Positions 38,306 to 48,149 of a DNA stretch of 64,000 nt are shown piece by piece. Source of the stretch: Vogesella sp. LIG4. Lineage in GTDB: Bacteria > Pseudomonadota > Gammaproteobacteria > Burkholderiales > Chromobacteriaceae. The first letter of the stretch is position 1, and the number at the start of each line of letters is the position of its first letter. Location of the stretch: contig NZ_LT607802.1 of NCBI RefSeq assembly GCF_900090205.1, forward strand, positions 901,846-965,845, in the 5' to 3' direction. The notes under the pieces were generated by a model. That model saw nothing but the letters and a program-made list of their open reading frames with translations. It was not told the origin of the DNA and did not search any database. Both the position numbers and the translations under genes were made by a program.

Positions 38306-39166
38306 ATGAAACCTTTTTACCGATGGCTGTGGCTTGTGTTCATCAGTGCTTTGCTGGTGGCTTGTACCACCGTCAGACCGGCGACTGCCACGCAGACCGC
38401 CAAGGTCAGCTTCAAGAAACAACCCGCCGCCAATACTGGAGCGTATTTCCAGAATGATGGCCCGGCCGTGCAAACTCCGGTCAACCTGGACCTGATACCG
38501 GATGCCGTGCCGCAAGCCGAACCGCTGATCGCTTCAGCCAACAAGCCGTACTCCGCACTGGGCATGAGTTTCCGCCCGGATGCATCGGAAAAGCCCTATC
38601 GCCAGACTGGCAAGGCTTCCTGGTACGGCAAGCAATTCCACGGTCGCAAGACCACCTCGGGCGAACGCTACGACATGTTCGCCATGACCGCAGCGCACCC
38701 GACGCTGCCGATTCCGAGCTACGCACGGGTAACCAACCTGGTGAACGGCGACTCGGTGATCGTGCGCATCAATGACCGCGGCCCGTTCCACAAGAGCCGC
38801 CTGATGGACCTGAGCTACGCCGCTGCCTACAAGCTGGGCATCGTCAAGGCCGGGGCTGCCAAGGTAGTGGTGGAGCGCGTGTTCCCGGTGGAAGGCAGCG
38901 ACCGCATCGCTACCAAGCCGCAACTGCAGCAGAAGGAAGCCATCGCAGACAATTACTATCTGCAGGTGGCATCGTTCAGCCGACTGGCCGCCGCCGAGGC
39001 TGAACTGAAGGCCTTGCTGGCCAACCCGGCAAACCAGCACGACGAGAAACTGGGCATCGTCAACCAGGACGGCCTGTTCCGCGTGCGCATGGGCCCATTC
39101 AGCGACGACAAACAGGCCATCCAGGTGGCCAACGCACTGAACGTGGCACCGGTCATCACCCGCTAA
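38306..39166 (+). CDS. rlpA: Septal ring lytic transglycosylase RlpA family lipoprotein
   Basis: 286 residues. Lipobox VAC near residue 20. A double-psi beta-barrel (residues ~100-190) has the RlpA signature GKASWYGKQFHGRKTTSGE and NDRGPFHKSRLMDLSYAAA. A C-terminal SPOR domain (~210-285) binds denuded glycan at the septum. It cleaves glycan strands during daughter-cell separation. AAGGAG is placed 5 nt before the ATG at 38306; the GTG one codon earlier is the alternative. Confidence 0.92.
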   Translation: MKPFYRWLWLVFISALLVACTTVRPATATQTAKVSFKKQPAANTGAYFQNDGPAVQTPVNLDLIPDAVPQAEPLIASANKPYSALGMSFRPDASEKPYRQTGKASWYGKQFHGRKTTSGERYDMFAMTAAHPTLPIPSYARVTNLVNGDSVIVRINDRGPFHKSRLMDLSYAAAYKLGIVKAGAAKVVVERVFPVEGSDRIATKPQLQQKEAIADNYYLQVASFSRLAAAEAELKALLANPANQHDEKLGIVNQDGLFRVRMGPFSDDKQAIQVANALNVAPVITR

Positions 39167-39190
39167 CACGGGCTGACAACGGTAAACAGC

Positions 39191-39222
39191 AAAAACGCGA
39201 GGCAATGCCTCGCGTTTTTGTT
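39191..39222. terminator. Bidirectional terminator between rlpA and the DUF2892 gene
   Basis: 13-bp stem AAAAACGCGAGGC (39191-39203) with GCCTCGCGTTTTT (39207-39219), 3-nt loop, A-run on one side and T-run on the other. It serves both convergent genes. Confidence 0.9.
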
Positions 39223-39237
39223 TTGCCCGGCCGCAGC

Positions 39238-39435
39238 TTACGCCTTCGGCGTCTTGCAGGTATTGATGCCGAAGATGGCATACGGCGGGCACCAGCCGAT
39301 GAGGCCGGTGGCCAGCGGCACCAGGCCCAGCAGCGCCCACGACGATTTCGGGCCGACAAAGGCCAGTGCGGTGATGGCCAGCCCCGCCACGATGCGGATC
39401 AGCCGCTCGGTACTGCCGATATTGCGTTGGAACAT
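39238..39435 (-). CDS. DUF2892 family inner-membrane protein
   Basis: 65 residues with two membrane segments. It starts MFQRNIGSTERLIRIVAGLAI and ends WCPPYAIFGINTCKTP, the YgaP-tail pattern of DUF2892, with two cysteines. Function unknown. The 230 bp between it and the next, divergent gene contains no gene I can support. Confidence 0.85.
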   Translation of the reverse strand: MFQRNIGSTERLIRIVAGLAITALAFVGPKSSWALLGLVPLATGLIGWCPPYAIFGINTCKTPKA

Positions 39436-39665
39436 GGTGACAACCTCCCCTTGCTTGCGAACGCTATCACTATATACACAAATAAAGTGTCACCCCAAGC
39501 GGCAGCTGCAGGCTGTTTGCCGTAGCGCAAACTCCCGCCACGGCATCGGCATCCGGACGGCATGCAATCTGGCGGCAAAATACCCCGCTGCCAACCCGGC
39601 CATAGCCTATCTCTCAAGCACGGCCAGACAACCCGCCTGCGCCGCCTGCCAAGGAGCATCGCACC

Positions 39666-39971
39666 ATGAAAATGCTAGTCACCGTGGACATCCCCCACGA
39701 ACCGTTCAACACCCTGGTTCGCAATGGCCAGGCCGGAGCCGTCATCGGCCGCATTCTGGACAGCATCCAGCCGGAAGCAACGTACTTCACCGAACAGGAC
39801 GGCCACCGCTGCGCCATCCTGGTGGTGGAAGTCGCCAATGGCGCCGCGGTGCCGGCGCTGGCCGAGCCGTTCTTCCTCAATTTCAATGCCGACTGCAAGT
39901 TCCGCATCGTGATGAGCCCGGCCGACCTGCAACAGGCAGGTCTCGACGAGATCGGCAAGCGCTGGAGCTAG
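39666..39971 (+). CDS. Conserved small protein of unknown function
   Basis: 101 residues, soluble, no signal peptide. The look is of a small alpha/beta (ferredoxin-like) domain: MLVTVDIPHEPFNTLVRNG, EATYFTEQDGHRCAILVVEV, PALAEPFFLNFNADCKFRI, MSPADLQQAGL. Similar short proteins occur in other betaproteobacteria and have carried misleading names such as pantothenate synthetase; there is no ligase motif to support that. Single gene with its own terminator. Confidence 0.75.
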   Translation: MKMLVTVDIPHEPFNTLVRNGQAGAVIGRILDSIQPEATYFTEQDGHRCAILVVEVANGAAVPALAEPFFLNFNADCKFRIVMSPADLQQAGLDEIGKRWS

Positions 39972-39998
39972 GCCGGCAGCAAGGCCGCCAGAAAACAA

Positions 39999-40024
39999 AA
40001 GGGCAAGCCATGCGGCTTGCCCTT
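39999..40024. terminator. Bidirectional terminator between the small protein gene and prfA
   Basis: 11-bp stem AAGGGCAAGCC (39999-40009) with GGCTTGCCCTT (40014-40024), loop ATGC, A-run before it. It lies between convergent genes. Confidence 0.85.
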
Positions 40025-40038
40025 GTACTTGCAAAGCT

Positions 40039-40058
40039 TGCGGCCAACGTTGGCCGCA
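40039..40058. repeat. Inverted pair of uptake-like words (20-bp perfect palindrome)
   Basis: TGCGGCCAACGTTGGCCGCA: two copies of the 9-mer facing each other across a shared CG. It lies 9 nt from the prfA stop, behind the hairpin terminator at 39999. Confidence 0.85.
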
Positions 40059-40066
40059 TGCCCGGC

Positions 40067-41143
40067 TTATTCCGCCAGCTGTGCCAGCAGCTCGGCCTGG
40101 CGCTCGGCCAGCAGCGCGTCGGTCAGCTCCACCATGTCGCCGTCCATCACGTAATCCAGCTTGTACAGCGTCAGATTGATGCGGTGGTCGGTCACGCGAC
40201 CCTGCGGGTAGTTATAGGTGCGGATGCGCTCGGAGCGGTCGCCGGAGCCGATCAGGCTCTTGCGCTCCGCCGCTTCCTTCTGCTGCTGCTCGCGCAGCTG
40301 GATGTCGTAGATGCGCGCCGCCAGCACGCGCATGGCGCTGGCCTTGTTGGCATGCTGCGAGCGGCCGTCCTGGCACTCGGCCACGATGCCGGTGGGCAGG
40401 TGGGTGATGCGCACCGCGGAGTCGGTCTTGTTGATGTGCTGGCCGCCGGCACCGCTGGCACGATAGGTATCGATGCGCAGGTCGGCCGGGTTCAGCACCA
40501 CCTCGGCAATCTCGTCCGCTTCCGGCATTACCGCCACGGTGCAGGCGGAGGTGTGGATGCGGCCCTGGGTTTCGGTGGCCGGCACGCGCTGTACGCGGTG
40601 GCCGCCGGATTCGAATTTCAGCCGCGAGTAGGCAGCATCGCCGGCGATGCGCACGATCACTTCCTTGTAGCCGCCGAGGTCGGATTCGCTGGCGGACAGG
40701 ATCTCCGCCTGCCAGCGGTTGCGCTCGGCGTAGCGGGTGTACATGCGCAGGAGGTCGCCGGCGAACAGCGCCGCTTCGTCACCGCCGGTACCAGCGCGGA
40801 TTTCCAGCAGGATGTTCTTGTCGTCGTTCGGGTCCTTGGGCAGCAGCAGCTTCTGCAGCTCCAGCTCCAGGCTCTCCATGCGCGCGCGCGCCTCGTCGAT
40901 CTCGGCCTGGGCGAACTCTTTCATGTCCGGGTCGGCCAGCAGTTCGCCGGCGGTCTCGATATCGGCCTCGCACTGGCGAAAGGCAGTGAACGCCTCCGCC
41001 ACCGGGGTGAGTTCGGCATGCTCGCGGGTGAGCTTGCGGAACGCGTCCATGTCCGCGGTGGCATTTTCGGCAGCCAATAAATGGGTGACTTCTTCCAGCC
41101 GCTCGCAAAGGGTGGCCAGTTTCGCCGCAATCGACGGTTTCAT
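40067..41143 (-). CDS. prfA: Peptide chain release factor 1
   Basis: 358-residue RF1 reading UAA and UAG. The catalytic GGQ lies in [19 protein letters not shown] (near residue 232). The codon-recognition loop has a PxT tripeptide (RVPATE), marking RF1 rather than RF2. Its start overlaps the hemA stop (TAATG), the classical hemA-prfA pair. Confidence 0.96.
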   Translation of the reverse strand: MKPSIAAKLATLCERLEEVTHLLAAENATADMDAFRKLTREHAELTPVAEAFTAFRQCEADIETAGELLADPDMKEFAQAEIDEARARMESLELELQKLLLPKDPNDDKNILLEIRAGTGGDEAALFAGDLLRMYTRYAERNRWQAEILSASESDLGGYKEVIVRIAGDAAYSRLKFESGGHRVQRVPATETQGRIHTSACTVAVMPEADEIAEVVLNPADLRIDTYRASGAGGQHINKTDSAVRITHLPTGIVAECQDGRSQHANKASAMRVLAARIYDIQLREQQQKEAAERKSLIGSGDRSERIRTYNYPQGRVTDHRINLTLYKLDYVMDGDMVELTDALLAERQAELLAQLAE

Positions 41144-42396
41144 TACTGCTCCGGGTGTAAGCGATACAGACGCGCGATCAGTTCGACCTGCGCATCGTGC
41201 GCCGCGCCGCTGCCGGTGGACAGCGCCTGCGTCGGCGGGTGCATCAGTTTGTTGGTGAGCTGCAGCGACAGCGCTTCCAGCACTTTTTCGGGGGCGTCGC
41301 CACGTGCCAGCTGCTTGAGCGCAGCATCCAACGTGTGGCGGCGGACGCGTTCGGATTCGTCGCGCAGCGCGCGGATCAGCGGCACCGATTCACGGCGCTT
41401 GAGCCAGTCGACGAACTCCACCACGCGGTGGTTGATGATGGTTTCGGCCTCTTCCGCCGCCTGGTTGCGCGCCTGCTGGCCCACTTCCACGATGCTGGCG
41501 ATGTCGTCCACGGTGTACAGGTAGACATCGTCCATGCGGCCAACCTCGGCCTCGATGTCGCGCGGTACGGCCAGATCGAGCATGAACATCGGCCGATGGC
41601 GCCGTGCCTTGATGGCGCGCTCCACCATGCCCTTGCCGATGATGGGCAGCTGGCTGGCGGTGGAGCTCACCACCACGTCGTAGTGCTGCAGCTGTTCCGG
41701 CAGCTCGGACAGGGTGATGGCGTTGCCGCCGAACTCGGCAGCCAGGCGCTGGCCGCGTTCCAGCGTGCGGTTGGCCACGGTGAGTTTCTTCGGCTGGCGA
41801 GCGGCAAAGTGCGTCGCCACCAGTTCGATCATCTCGCCGGCGCCGATGAACAGCACGTTCAGCTCGCCCACCGAGGCAAAGATCTGCTCGGCCAGCTTCA
41901 CCCCGGCGGCGGCCATCGATACCGAACTGGCGCCCACCGCGGTCTGGCTGCGCACGTCCTTGGCCACGGCGAAGGTTTTCTGGAACAGGCCGTTGAGCAG
42001 GCTGCCCATGGTGCCGGCGCGTTCGGCGGTGCGCACCGCGTCCTTGATCTGGCCCAGGATCTGCGTCTCGCCCAGCACCATGGAATCCAGCCCCGAGGCC
42101 ACGCGGAAGGCGTGACGCGCGGTTTCGGCGGCATCCAGCTGGTACAGATACGGCTCCACCTCGCCCGGCACCATGCCGTGGTAGCCCACCAGCCAGCGCA
42201 GCACTTCCTCCGGCTGGGCGGTGGCACAGTACAGCTCGGTGCGGTTACAGGTGGAAACGATGGTGGCCTCGCGCGCGGCGTGTGACTCCACCAGCTGCGC
42301 CAGCGCCGCCGTCAGCGTCTCGGCCGGAAAGGCCAGACGCTCGCGGATGGCGAGCGGAGCGGTGTGGTGGTTCAGGCCGATGGCGAGCAGCTGCAT
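41143..42396 (-). CDS. hemA: Glutamyl-tRNA reductase
   Basis: 417-residue enzyme that reduces Glu-tRNA(Glu) to glutamate-1-semialdehyde, first step of tetrapyrrole synthesis. It begins [23 protein letters not shown] and has the catalytic cysteine in [10 protein letters not shown] (near residue 50) and the NADPH region LFIGAGEM. A start seven codons upstream is possible but lacks family similarity. An uptake-like word lies at 41535-41543. Divergent from pdxH. Confidence 0.96.
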   Translation of the reverse strand: MQLLAIGLNHHTAPLAIRERLAFPAETLTAALAQLVESHAAREATIVSTCNRTELYCATAQPEEVLRWLVGYHGMVPGEVEPYLYQLDAAETARHAFRVASGLDSMVLGETQILGQIKDAVRTAERAGTMGSLLNGLFQKTFAVAKDVRSQTAVGASSVSMAAAGVKLAEQIFASVGELNVLFIGAGEMIELVATHFAARQPKKLTVANRTLERGQRLAAEFGGNAITLSELPEQLQHYDVVVSSTASQLPIIGKGMVERAIKARRHRPMFMLDLAVPRDIEAEVGRMDDVYLYTVDDIASIVEVGQQARNQAAEEAETIINHRVVEFVDWLKRRESVPLIRALRDESERVRRHTLDAALKQLARGDAPEKVLEALSLQLTNKLMHPPTQALSTGSGAAHDAQVELIARLYRLHPEQ

Positions 42397-42513
42397 GGGC
42401 AGGGCTTGGAAAGACACAGAGGGAAAGCGGGCATTCTATACCAGCTAGCGCGCCGGGGCGACGTGCCGGCACGCGGCAGCGCAGGTATCATGTCGCTAAT
42501 CAAGGAGACACCC

Positions 42514-43155
42514 ATGCCGCTGAATCTCGCCGACATCCGCCTGGAATACAGCAAGAAAGAACTTTCCCCCGACGACTGCCTGCCCGACGCGGTGACGCAG
42601 TTCGAACTATGGCTGCACGAAGCCATTGCCGCCGAGGTGAACGAGCCCACCGCCATGCACATTGCCACGGTGGACGAGAACGGCCGCCCGTCGGCGCGCA
42701 TCGTGCTGCTCAAGGGGGTGGAAAGCGGCCAACTGGTGTTCTACACCAACTATCTCAGCCGCAAGGGCCGCCAGCTTGCGGCCAACCCCTATATCGCCGT
42801 CACCTTCTTCTGGCCGGAGCTGGAGCGCCAGGTGCGCATCGAGGGCAAGGTGGTGCCGGTGGCGCCGGAAGTCTCCGACGCCTACTTTGCCAGCCGCCCC
42901 TACACCAGCCGCATCGGCGCCTGGGCCAGCGAGCAGAGCAGCGAGATCGACGGCAAGAGCGTACTGGTGACCCGCGCCGCCACCTTCGGCCTGAAACACC
43001 CGCTGAACGTGCCGCGTCCACCGCACTGGGGTGGCTACGGCGTGGTGCCGGACCGGGTGGAATTCTGGCAGGGCCGCCCCAGCCGCCTGCACGACCGCGT
43101 GCTGTATACCTTGCAGCAGGACGCCGGCTGGCGACGCAGCCGACTGGCGCCTTAA
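42514..43155 (+). CDS. pdxH: Pyridoxine/pyridoxamine 5'-phosphate oxidase
   Basis: 213-residue FMN enzyme making pyridoxal 5'-phosphate. Signatures: [50 protein letters not shown] and RVLYTL. Start chosen at [12 protein letters not shown] because AAGGAG lies 6 nt before it. A MITE-like repeat begins at its stop codon. An uptake-like word is at 42777-42785. Confidence 0.95.
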   Translation: MPLNLADIRLEYSKKELSPDDCLPDAVTQFELWLHEAIAAEVNEPTAMHIATVDENGRPSARIVLLKGVESGQLVFYTNYLSRKGRQLAANPYIAVTFFWPELERQVRIEGKVVPVAPEVSDAYFASRPYTSRIGAWASEQSSEIDGKSVLVTRAATFGLKHPLNVPRPPHWGGYGVVPDRVEFWQGRPSRLHDRVLYTLQQDAGWRRSRLAP

Positions 43156-43258
43156 GAACCTGCTTACGATCAGCTGAGCTTTTTTCTATCAGCTACGCTT
43201 GGGCGATACCGCATTGAAAACGGCCCCGCCCTGGCTCGCCAGATCGTAAACAGGTTCT
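43155..43258. repeat. MITE-like intergenic repeat, copy D (short variant)
   Basis: About 104 bp with the longest terminal inverted repeats of the family: AGAACCTGCTTACGATC at the left and GATCGTAAACAGGTTCT at the right (one mismatch). The middle is shorter and diverged. The first base is also the last base of the pdxH stop codon. Confidence 0.7.
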
Positions 43259-43322
43259 ACAAATCATCCGGTGCCCCGCACCCTGGCCGCACACGCGGCC
43301 TGTTTTCATTGAACGGACACCC

Positions 43323-43802
43323 ATGCTCAACAACGACATCCTGCGCAGCGTGCGCTTCATCCTCAATATCAGCGATGCGCGCATGCTGGCCATTCTGCAG
43401 CACGTGGAGCCGTATGCCGACGACGACTTTGCCGCGCTGCTGAAAAAGGAAGACGAGGCCGGCTTTCTGCCCTGCAGCGACGAGCTGCTGTCCGCCTTTC
43501 TCGACGGCCTGATCATCGAGCGCCGCGGCCGCCGCGACGACGCGCCGCCGCCGGCCCCGCTCTTGCGCCTGGCCAATAACGACATCCTGAAAAAGCTGCG
43601 CGTGGCGTTCGAGCTGAAGCAGGAAGACATCGAGGCGCTGCTGGCGCTCACCGGCTTCAAGGTATCCACTGCCGAAGTCGGCGCGCTGTTCCGCAAGCCC
43701 GGCCACAAGAACTACCGCCAGTGCGGCGACCAGTTCCTGCGCTACCTGCTCAAGGGCCTGGCCATCAAGCTGCGCCCCGGTGCGCAGCCCAAGGGCGCCT
43801 GA
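43323..43802 (+). CDS. DUF1456 family protein (YehS-like)
   Basis: 159 residues made of two repeats of one helical module: NNDILRSVRFILNISDARM near the start and NNDILKKLRVAFELKQEDI near residue 85, each followed by an acidic stretch and a conserved FLDGLIIERRG or FLRYLLKGL. Function unknown. The next gene starts on its stop codon (TGATG). Confidence 0.85.
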   Translation: MLNNDILRSVRFILNISDARMLAILQHVEPYADDDFAALLKKEDEAGFLPCSDELLSAFLDGLIIERRGRRDDAPPPAPLLRLANNDILKKLRVAFELKQEDIEALLALTGFKVSTAEVGALFRKPGHKNYRQCGDQFLRYLLKGLAIKLRPGAQPKGA

Positions 43803-44128
43803 TGCTGCCGCTCGCCTGCTTGTACGGCTTTCATGGTGCCGGCGGCACGCTACTGGAAGTGAAACGGCTGGACCTGCCGGCCGGCAGCGCGCCAGACGCG
43901 GTGTACCACTGGCTGTGGCAGCCGGCGGGCAGCGACGGCTGGCAGAAGCTGGGCTTTGTCGCCATGGCCAGCGAGCCGCAGCAGTACCGCCGCTTTGCCG
44001 AAGGCGAGCTGTGGTTCGATGCCGCCGGCGCCCGGCTGCAGCTGGGTGGGCAGCAACAGCAGCTGGCCGCCGGCAGCCCCGACGGCTGGCAGGCATCGGT
44101 ATCCGCCTGGCTGCAGGCGCAGCGCTGA
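43802..44128 (+). CDS. Hypothetical protein coupled to the DUF1456 gene
   Basis: 108 residues. I do not recognise a family. Visible: no signal peptide, many Trp and Gly, segments LYGFHGAGGTLLEVKRLDLP, YHWLWQPAGSDGWQKLGFVAM and LWFDAAGARLQLGGQQQQL, suggesting a beta-rich fold. Start set by the TGATG overlap with the preceding gene; this coupling and the window's normal codon use suggest it is real. Confidence 0.65.
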   Translation: MLPLACLYGFHGAGGTLLEVKRLDLPAGSAPDAVYHWLWQPAGSDGWQKLGFVAMASEPQQYRRFAEGELWFDAAGARLQLGGQQQQLAAGSPDGWQASVSAWLQAQR

Positions 44129-44195
44129 ACAGCAGCGCGCAGAATCGCCTGCGGCCAACCATACTGTGCTTGTCTCCCGCCTCCAGCGCCCCACC

Positions 44196-44732
44196 ATGAA
44201 ACCGCTACTGCTCACCAGCCTGCTGCTGGCCGCCCTCCCAGGCATGGCCTTCGAACTCACCAGCCCGCAGCTGCACGCCGGCCAGAGCATGGCCAAGGCG
44301 CAGGAGTACAACAACCTTGGCTGCAACGGCGGCAATGTGTCGCCAGCGCTGGCCTGGCAACACGCCCCGGCCGGCAGCCGAAGCTTTGCCGTTACCGTGT
44401 ACGACCCGGATGCGCCCGGCGGCAACGGCTGGTGGCACTGGCTGGTCTTCAACCTGCCGGCCGGCACAGCGGGCCTGGCAGCCGGCGCCGGCAACCCCGG
44501 CGGCGCGCTGCCGCCGGGCAGCGTGCAAAGCCGCACCGACTTCGGCGCACCGGGCTATGGCGGCCCCTGCCCGCCGCAGGGCGACAAACCGCACCACTAC
44601 ATCTTCAGCGTGTACGCGCTGAAAGTGGACAAGCTGGCGCTGGGCACCGACAGCGGCCCGGCGCAGGTGGAGCGCATGCTGAACGCCAACAGCCTGGGCA
44701 AGGCCACGCTCACCGCCAGCTATGGCCGCTAG
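44196..44732 (+). CDS. YbhB/YbcL family PEBP-like protein, exported
   Basis: 178 residues. Signal peptide MKPLLLTSLLLAALPGMA, then a phosphatidylethanolamine-binding-protein domain: YNNLGCNGGNVSPALAW, VTVYDPDAPGG (DPDAP ligand motif near residue 72), WWHWLVFNLPA, GGPCPPQGDKPHHY. Periplasmic; the ligand is unknown. An uptake-like word (44150-44158) lies upstream. After the stop, 137 bp without a gene contains a weak CTGCCGG/CCGGCAG stem and another word at 44836. Confidence 0.88.
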   Translation: MKPLLLTSLLLAALPGMAFELTSPQLHAGQSMAKAQEYNNLGCNGGNVSPALAWQHAPAGSRSFAVTVYDPDAPGGNGWWHWLVFNLPAGTAGLAAGAGNPGGALPPGSVQSRTDFGAPGYGGPCPPQGDKPHHYIFSVYALKVDKLALGTDSGPAQVERMLNANSLGKATLTASYGR

Positions 44733-44869
44733 ATACGCCAAGCCTGCCGGCTTGACAGCCCGGCAGCGGCACACCAGCATGCCGCACCGCCAGCAACCCG
44801 CCAGATGACGACCACGATGCCCCTCTCCTTCAAGGTTGGCCGCATGCGCCACACACGGCGAAACCACGC

Positions 44870-45145
44870 ATGAGCTGGTTTCTCTACGTGCTGGAATGCC
44901 GCGGCGGCAGTCTGTACACCGGCATCAGCAACAACGTGGACAAGCGCTATGCCGCGCATGTGGCCGGCAAGGGCGCGCGCTACACCCGCAGCTTTCCGCC
45001 GGAGCGCATCGCGCTGGTACTGCCGTTTGCCGACAAGGGTGCAGCGCTGCGCGCCGAGCTGGCGGTAAAGGCAATGAGCGCGGCACAGAAGCGTGCCTGG
45101 CTGGCGCAGCAAGTGATTAGCCAGGCTAATCAAAGTACGCAGTAA
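44870..45145 (+). CDS. GIY-YIG nuclease family protein
   Basis: 91 residues of a stand-alone GIY-YIG domain (UPF0213/YhbQ-like): FLYVLECRGGSLYTGISNNVDKRYAAH, with the YV...YTG core, then the conserved Arg (YTRSFPP) and the catalytic-type Glu (AELAVKAM). A role in DNA repair or turnover is possible. Confidence 0.88.
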   Translation: MSWFLYVLECRGGSLYTGISNNVDKRYAAHVAGKGARYTRSFPPERIALVLPFADKGAALRAELAVKAMSAAQKRAWLAQQVISQANQSTQ

Positions 45146-45154
45146 TGCTGGCTT

Positions 45155-45174
45155 GCCGCCGGCGTGCCGGCGGC
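45155..45174. other. GC-rich hairpin between the GIY-YIG gene and dsdA
   Basis: GCCGCCGGC (45155-45163) with GCCGGCGGC (45166-45174), 2-nt loop. It lies 10 nt past the GIY-YIG stop, with no T-run. A weak terminator or a transcript-end stabiliser. Confidence 0.5.
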
Positions 45175-45209
45175 CCACACTGCCAGCCATTGCCGAACCG
45201 GAGTCCGCC

Positions 45210-46445
45210 ATGTCCCACCTCGACACCCTGCCCGCCGGCCTGCGCCAGGCGCAGCCGCTGCTGTGGCACAACCCCACACTGCGCCCCACCGCCGACGCGC
45301 TGGCCGCCTGCCCCTACGGCCGTGCCGATATTGAAGCCGCCATCGCCCGCTGGCAGCGTTTCGCGCCGCTGCTGGCGCGGCTGTTCCCGGACAGCGTGGC
45401 CGCCGACGGCCGCATCGATTCGCCGCTGCTGCCGCAAACCGACACCCGCGGCCAACCCTTGTGGGTAAAGGCCGACCACGCACTGCCGATCACCGCTTGC
45501 ATCAAGGCGCGCGGCGGCGTGTACGAGGTGCTGTGCCATGCCGAGGAGCTGGCGCAGGCCGCCGGCCTGCTGCCACCCGGCAGCAGCTACACTGTGCTGG
45601 CCGAAGCGCCGGCGCGCGCGCTGTTCGCGCAGCACCGCATCCTGGTGGGCAGCACCGGCAACCTCGGCTACAGCGTGGGCGTGATGGCGCGCGCGCTGGG
45701 ACTGGGGGTGGAAGTGCACATGTCGCACGATGCCAAGGAATGGAAAAAACAGCGCCTGCGCGCACTGGGCGCCGCGGTGGTGGAACACCAGGGCGACTAC
45801 GCGCTGGCGGTGGCCGCAGCGCGCGACAGCGCCGCCAGCGATGAGCACGCCTATTTCATCGACGACGAAAGCTCGCTGCTGCTGTTCTTCGGCTATGCCG
45901 CCGCGGCCTGGGATCTGGCTCCGCAGCTGGCCGCCGCCGGCCTGCGACCAACGCCCGAGCAGCCGCTGCGCGTCTACCTGCCCTGCGGCGTGGGCGGCGC
46001 GCCGGGTGGCGTGGCTTTCGGCCTGAAGTGTCTGTTCGGCGACGCGGTGCAATGCGTGCTGGTGGAACCAGTGGCCTCGCCCTGCTTCCTGCTGCGCCTG
46101 GCCAGCGGCGATGATGCGCTGTCGGTGTACGACATCGGCCTCGACAACCGCACCGTGGCCGACGGCCTGGCAGTGCCGCGCGCCTCGGCCACCGTGGCCG
46201 ACATCGTGCAGCCGCTGATCGACGCCGTGATCACCGTCAGCGACGACAGCCTGCTGGCCGAACTACGCCACCAGTGGCGCCAGCACGGCCTGCGGCTGGA
46301 GCCGTCCGCCACCGCCGGCTTCGTCGCCCACCAGCTGGCGGCTACGCAATGGCCGGGCGCGGCGATCCCGGTGGTGTGGACCACCGGCGGCAACGGCCTG
46401 CCGGACGAAGTGTTCCTGCCCTTGCTGGCGGAACAGGCGGCATAG
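45210..46445 (+). CDS. dsdA: D-serine ammonia-lyase (D-serine dehydratase)
   Basis: 411-residue PLP enzyme converting D-serine to pyruvate and ammonia. The PLP lysine lies in KADHALPITACIKARGGVYEV (near residue 99); the glycine-rich phosphate loop STGNLGYSVGVM and the CGVGGAPGGVAFG motif follow. About 30 residues shorter than the E. coli enzyme. Start at MSHLDTLPAGLRQ. No dsdX- or dsdC-like gene adjoins, so D-serine uptake and control lie elsewhere. Confidence 0.9.
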   Translation: MSHLDTLPAGLRQAQPLLWHNPTLRPTADALAACPYGRADIEAAIARWQRFAPLLARLFPDSVAADGRIDSPLLPQTDTRGQPLWVKADHALPITACIKARGGVYEVLCHAEELAQAAGLLPPGSSYTVLAEAPARALFAQHRILVGSTGNLGYSVGVMARALGLGVEVHMSHDAKEWKKQRLRALGAAVVEHQGDYALAVAAARDSAASDEHAYFIDDESSLLLFFGYAAAAWDLAPQLAAAGLRPTPEQPLRVYLPCGVGGAPGGVAFGLKCLFGDAVQCVLVEPVASPCFLLRLASGDDALSVYDIGLDNRTVADGLAVPRASATVADIVQPLIDAVITVSDDSLLAELRHQWRQHGLRLEPSATAGFVAHQLAATQWPGAAIPVVWTTGGNGLPDEVFLPLLAEQAA

Positions 46446-46477
46446 CAAGGTTGGCCGCAAGCCTGCGGCCAACCTTG
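46446..46477. terminator. Bidirectional hairpin made of inverted uptake-like words
   Basis: CAAGGTTGGCCGCA (46446-46459) pairs with TGCGGCCAACCTTG (46464-46477) around AGCC: 14-bp stem. It fills almost the entire gap between convergent dsdA (stop 46445) and the hydrolase (stop 46480), so it is the only terminator candidate for both genes. Confidence 0.8.
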
Positions 46478-46479
46478 TC

Positions 46480-47328
46480 TCAGGCCTGCGGCACGCCGCC
46501 CAGTTGCGGCGCGTAGCGCTGCAACGCCGTCAGCAGCACGCCATGCGGCTGCGCCAGGTCGTCGAGTATCGAGAAATGGTTGTGGCCCGCCACGTGCAGA
46601 CCCGCGGCGGCCTCGCCCGCGGCGCTGCAGGCCGCGGCGTAGTCATCGCTGTGGCGCACCAGCTCCGGCAGCTCGTCGGCCCCCACCGCCACCAGCGTGG
46701 GCGCGCCCGGGCCGATGTGCCGCAACGGGCTGCAGGCGGCGATCTCCTGCGCGCTCAGCTGCAGCTTGTCGTTGAGCCAGCACAGGCTGATCGGCTCCAG
46801 GTCGACCAGCGCGCTGATCGGCAGCGCCACCGACACCAGCGGGTGCGCGCGGTGCATCGCCGTCAGGTGGCCGCCAGCGGAATGACCGCTGAGGCACAAG
46901 GGGCGCCCCGCCGTGCCCAGCCCTTCCGGGTCGCGCGCCAGGTAGTCCAGCAGCGCGCCGATTTCCGCCACGATCTGCGTCATCGATGCCTGCGGCGCCA
47001 GCGTGTACTCCGCCAGCACCACGTTGAAACCGCGCGCCAGCGGGCCGGCGGCGATGTAGGCGAAGTCTTCCTTGACGCAGTTCTGCCAATAGCCGCCGTG
47101 GATGAAGACAAAGGTGGGCGCGCCGTCCGCGCCGCAGGGCAGCCAGTCCAGGCGCTGGCGCAGGCCCTTGCCGTAGTGCAGCTGGCGCCGGCCCGGGCTG
47201 TTCGCATACAGCTCGGCACTGCGCTGCTGGCCCGCAGCCAGCATGGCGGGGAATGCCGGCACCGCCCGTGAGTTGTTGTAGGCCGCATCCAGTGCCGCCC
47301 GGTCCATGCCTCGATAGAGAATCGTCAT
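46480..47328 (-). CDS. Alpha/beta hydrolase, arylformamidase-like
   Basis: 282 residues. N-terminal [21 protein letters not shown] and the oxyanion motif HGGYW (near residue 76) are typical of the arylformamidase branch of the esterase/lipase superfamily. The nucleophile is in GHSAGG (near 148); His is in HNHFSILD at the end. It could hydrolyse N-formylkynurenine, but a canonical KynB is present at 58790, so its real substrate may differ. Confidence 0.8.
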   Translation of the reverse strand: MTILYRGMDRAALDAAYNNSRAVPAFPAMLAAGQQRSAELYANSPGRRQLHYGKGLRQRLDWLPCGADGAPTFVFIHGGYWQNCVKEDFAYIAAGPLARGFNVVLAEYTLAPQASMTQIVAEIGALLDYLARDPEGLGTAGRPLCLSGHSAGGHLTAMHRAHPLVSVALPISALVDLEPISLCWLNDKLQLSAQEIAACSPLRHIGPGAPTLVAVGADELPELVRHSDDYAAACSAAGEAAAGLHVAGHNHFSILDDLAQPHGVLLTALQRYAPQLGGVPQA

Positions 47329-47420
47329 CGTCTGTTATCCGTATGCGTGTCCAACACCGCGCGGACCATGCCCGCGCCCTGCTGCGCACCGCCGGCCGGC
47401 GGCACACGAGGCCTCACTAT

Positions 47421-48005
47421 CTAGCGCGTATCCGCCGCGGGTGGCTTGGGACGATTCCGATTCTGCTCGCTGCGGGAATGAATGCTTCGCCGGCAGCAGG
47501 CGATCAGCAGCCCCAGTGCGATGGCCGGCAGCCACACCCATTGCAGTTCGGAGATCAGCACCGTCAGACCACGCGCGGACAGAAAACGTCCGGCACCAAT
47601 GGGCGATACCTGGATGAACTGCAGCGGCGCGAAGAAACGCTCGTTGCTGAACGGCCACAGTAGCGCCACGCCCTTGCCGCCGGTGGTCAGCGTATCCAGC
47701 AGGCCATGCGAGGCCATGGCGACAAACAGGTAGCCGCAGGCCACCCGGAAGCTTACCGGGTAGCGCCGCTGGCAGTACCAGCCGGCCAGCAATGCCAGCA
47801 GCGCCGCGCTGAACAGCGCATGGCTGAAGCCGCGGTGGCCGAATGCGTCGCCATAGGGAATGCCGAGGCGGAAGGCCAGCACGTCCAGATCCGGCAGGAT
47901 GGACAGCAGCACGCCGGCCAGCAGCAGCGGGCGGGGAATCAGCTTGCGGCCCAGCCCCAGGCCAATGGCCAGCGGCACCGCCGGGTGGGAAAGTATGGAA
48001 GGCAT
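47421..48005 (-). CDS. YdjM-like membrane-bound metal-dependent hydrolase
   Basis: 194 residues with about four or five membrane helices. Conserved polar motifs lie near membrane ends: SHPAVPLAIGLGLG, ILPDLDVLAF, HRGFSHALF and ASHGLLDTLTTGG, the His/Asp pattern of the YdjM family (PF04307). Substrate unknown. Confidence 0.85.
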   Translation of the reverse strand: MPSILSHPAVPLAIGLGLGRKLIPRPLLLAGVLLSILPDLDVLAFRLGIPYGDAFGHRGFSHALFSAALLALLAGWYCQRRYPVSFRVACGYLFVAMASHGLLDTLTTGGKGVALLWPFSNERFFAPLQFIQVSPIGAGRFLSARGLTVLISELQWVWLPAIALGLLIACCRRSIHSRSEQNRNRPKPPAADTR

Positions 48006-48149
48006 GCGGACTCCTGGGGTCGCTCACTCAAACAAGCCATTGGCATGTTAGCAGATCACCCGGGCCGCGCCGGCGCGTGTGAGTAGCCCAGCGTGGTTAC
48101 GAAGTACCACAGGGTCCCCGCTACGCCGGGGCTGCGCGCCCGATCCAGT

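Noticed and set aside
39666..39971. Naming the small protein pantothenate synthetase
   Set aside because: It is about a third of the length of PanC and lacks its nucleotide-binding motifs.
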